Source: an uncultured Bacteroidota bacterium (GTDB lineage: Bacteria; Bacteroidota; Bacteroidia; Chitinophagales; Chitinophagaceae). From it: DNA of 6,997 bases. The DNA lies in contig CAINEG010000112.1 of the NCBI GenBank assembly GCA_903847655.1, positions 1-6,997 of the forward strand, given 5' to 3'. This document shows positions 5,205 to 6,997 of this stretch, piece by piece; positions within the stretch are counted from its first letter, which is position 1, and each line of letters starts with the position of its first letter. Position numbers and translations under genes: made by a program. Under the pieces are notes generated by a model. The model searched no databases. It was not told where the DNA came from and worked only from the letters and a program-made list of their open reading frames with translations.

Positions 5205-6960
5205 TTATATAGCCTGCCTCTTGTTTCAATGCTTGAATGGCATTTAATAAATAAACAAGTGGCGCATTCCAATTAATGGCAATTTCATTGCTAGCATAAG
5301 AACAGTCTACATCCGTGTAGGCTGTTTCTGTTTCTGAGAATTCGTAAACGCATCCATCTTGTTTTCCAGGATTGGGACCACCTACGAGTAAGCCTGGAAC
5401 AGGCTCTGTTACGCCATCTGCAATAGATGGGCGATGATGTGGATGCATGGGTGATTTACTTCCGCTGCCTGTTATAAAACAATAACCGGTTGCATTTCTT
5501 CCCAAGAGATAGTCCACATTGGACATAGCAGCGTCTAAATATTTTTTATCTTTTGAAATTAAATAGGCGTTGATTAAAAGAATACCTTGATTAGCAGCTA
5601 CTGCATTGCTTCCCCAAACAAAATCACTGGCCTGCTGACCCATAATGGTATTAAACGCATTTTGGTTTTGATTTTTCAAAAAACTTTCTGCCATGGCTAA
5701 AACTTCTTTTTTCATTTCAGTTGTTGCACTAAGGGCAGCCGCATTTTTATTTCTAATTAAAGTATAATAACCAAGCATGCTAACAGAACTCCAACTAGGG
5801 ACTTCAATTTTCGCTAGTTTTTGATTGGCTTTTATTATTTCTAGGTATTCATTCTTAGCATTCAAACTATACATTTCAGAAGCCGCCCAAAACCATTCAT
5901 CTTCAAAATGTCCGTCACCATAACCTCCAGTAGTAATGGCAGGTGCAAATTTTTTATTGTTTCCATCCTGATCGTACGCTAAATTTTTATTCATCAAGGC
6001 CCAATGCCATGCTTTATTTGCAGCTGTCGCGCAACTGTCGGCTAAACCAGGATACTGTGCTTTAAATTTTTTAAAAATTCGTCCTGCTTGTGCCGTAACT
6101 GCTACAAAATCTAAACTGGCTGCTGTACTTTTTTGAACTACATACCTAGGTAAGGTGGTAATGCCAGGAAGAATCATGCCATCAAAACTTGCATTGGTAC
6201 ATTTGTTATACACGCCACCATCATTGGGGTCTTGCATGGTTAACATCCATCTTAAATTATAGACAGCTTCTTCAATGATAGCAGGCACTCCAGTTTTATG
6301 GTAAGGAATAGTTGGTCTTACCATTTTACTGGCTTCAGGAAAATCTTCATAGGCAGAAAACAAGGTTCCCATGGTAATGCCTGAATTAACAATGTATTTA
6401 TTGTAATCTCCTGCATCATACCAACCACCAGGGCTTGCAATGACAAATCCTGCAGGCCTTTCTTTAGAAGCCGCTGATGGATGGATAAATACTTTATTGT
6501 CTGGATGTCCAGCACCGCGCGCCCATTTGCCTGCATATTTTTCTTCTAGCGGCATGGACATTCTTTGATAATAAAATCCTTTAAGCGATGCGTTGAGTGC
6601 ATTGGATAAAACATCATCGCCAATGGTAAAAACATAAGAGTGTCCTAGGTTATTGATCACTAAGACATAGGCTCCCCTTTTTTGAAAGCTAGAAAAATCG
6701 GCCAACTGTGTTTTGGTAGTAGAATAGGTAGATGATTTAGTGGCTCCTAAATTGCCAGTAAAAAAAGTATCTCTTAAATTGGTGGAAGTAATGTAAAAAT
6801 ATTTTTCATTGGCGCCTCCAGTAACAATGGCATTTTTTGGTCCATGGGTATAATAACCCACTTGGTTTAATTTAATGTTTTCCGAAAGCTTTTGAGCTTG
6901 AAGATTATGAAAAGAAAACATACAACACAAAAACACATCAATAAGAATAAATTTTTTCAT
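5197..6960 (-). CDS. Secreted GH9 endoglucanase with N-terminal Ig-like domain
   Basis: Predicted exported beta-1,4-glucanase of 587 residues. A signal peptide (MKKFILI, hydrophobic core) likely ends at NLQA (22/23), leaving Gln23. Next comes the Ig-like 'CelD_N' domain, about residues 27-112, opening with the hallmark IKLNQVGYYTHGPK. The GH9 (alpha/alpha)6-barrel domain covers about 120-580. Its catalytic motifs are intact: GGWYDAGDYNKY with Asp182 and Asp185 (nucleophilic-water base), the substrate-binding HPHHRPS (His506-Pro-His508-His509-Arg510), and a C-terminal SYASNEIAINWNAP with general acid Glu559. In the family this gives inverting cleavage of cellulose or mixed-linkage beta-glucans. 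There is no carbohydrate-binding module or T9SS C-terminal domain. Cys13-Cys14 in the signal peptide lack a lipobox. I chose ATG at 6960; the in-frame ATG at 6978 would add MYKIVK. The gene converges on the esterase with 3 bases between stops; its promoter is outside the window. Confidence 0.94.
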   Translation of the reverse strand: MKKFILIDVFLCCMFSFHNLQAQKLSENIKLNQVGYYTHGPKNAIVTGGANEKYFYITSTNLRDTFFTGNLGATKSSTYSTTKTQLADFSSFQKRGAYVLVINNLGHSYVFTIGDDVLSNALNASLKGFYYQRMSMPLEEKYAGKWARGAGHPDNKVFIHPSAASKERPAGFVIASPGGWYDAGDYNKYIVNSGITMGTLFSAYEDFPEASKMVRPTIPYHKTGVPAIIEEAVYNLRWMLTMQDPNDGGVYNKCTNASFDGMILPGITTLPRYVVQKSTAASLDFVAVTAQAGRIFKKFKAQYPGLADSCATAANKAWHWALMNKNLAYDQDGNNKKFAPAITTGGYGDGHFEDEWFWAASEMYSLNAKNEYLEIIKANQKLAKIEVPSWSSVSMLGYYTLIRNKNAAALSATTEMKKEVLAMAESFLKNQNQNAFNTIMGQQASDFVWGSNAVAANQGILLINAYLISKDKKYLDAAMSNVDYLLGRNATGYCFITGSGSKSPMHPHHRPSIADGVTEPVPGLLVGGPNPGKQDGCVYEFSETETAYTDVDCSYASNEIAINWNAPLVYLLNAIQALKQEAGYIKK

Positions 6961-6997
6961 TTTTACTATTTTATACATTGTAATTATTAAAGTTTAA

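Noticed and set aside
6318..6536. Minus-strand frame inside the GH9 gene
   Set aside because: It overlaps the GH9 catalytic motif region in another frame; the GH9 frame is intact throughout.
6910..6930. Possible lipoprotein signal in the GH9 leader (Cys-Cys)
   Set aside because: Residues before the cysteines are Val-Phe-Leu, not a lipobox, and a good signal peptidase I site follows at NLQA.
1..6997. CRISPR array, insertion sequence, integrase or phage genes
   Set aside because: No spaced direct repeats, terminal inverted repeats, transposase or integrase motifs were seen; the tRNA-Phe 3' end has no second copy downstream that would mark an integrated element.

Overview
The window looks like an ordinary chromosomal stretch from a Bacteroidota species. 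The DNA is AT-rich. The tRNA promoter matches the Bacteroidota pattern TTTG-N20-TAnnTTTG. No Shine-Dalgarno is evident before the starts examined. All three predicted secreted proteins have a signal peptide ending in Ala followed by Gln at the new N-terminus, the 'Q-rule' described for Bacteroidota. A member of the Chitinophagaceae is plausible, but this placement is an impression and not something the sequence proves.

Layout: (1) 2-487, the C-terminal third of asparaginyl-tRNA synthetase, cut by the window edge. (2) 489-1373, a ten-helix EamA/DMT-type transporter starting one base after the asnS stop, so probably co-transcribed with it. (3) 1408-1586, a compact tRNA-Phe(GAA) unit with its own consensus promoter, a short leader and a strong intrinsic terminator. 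(4) 1613-2623, a luciferase-like flavin-dependent oxidoreductase that starts just after that terminator and ends at a bidirectional terminator (2644-2677). (5) 2701-6960, three genes for secreted proteins: a DUF1080 (3-keto-disaccharide hydrolase-type) protein on the minus strand, a divergent type B carboxylesterase on the plus strand, and a GH9 endoglucanase with an N-terminal Ig-like domain on the minus strand, convergent with the esterase. Only 3 bases separate the last two stop codons.

The first half is housekeeping (translation and a transporter). The second half is a small group of exported enzymes fitting the breakdown of a decorated beta-glucan or similar plant or algal polysaccharide: GH9 cuts the backbone, the esterase could remove ester groups, and the DUF1080 protein could act on 3-oxidised sugars or glycosides. 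No SusC/SusD pair, regulator or T9SS C-terminal sorting domain is visible here, so this is not a classical polysaccharide-utilisation locus within the window. I found no CRISPR array, insertion sequence, phage gene or clearly new system. The most noteworthy points are regulatory: a consensus tRNA promoter, a leader inverted repeat with a copied T-arm motif, an oxidoreductase with no room for a promoter, and an esterase/GH9 pair that converges without a GC-rich terminator.
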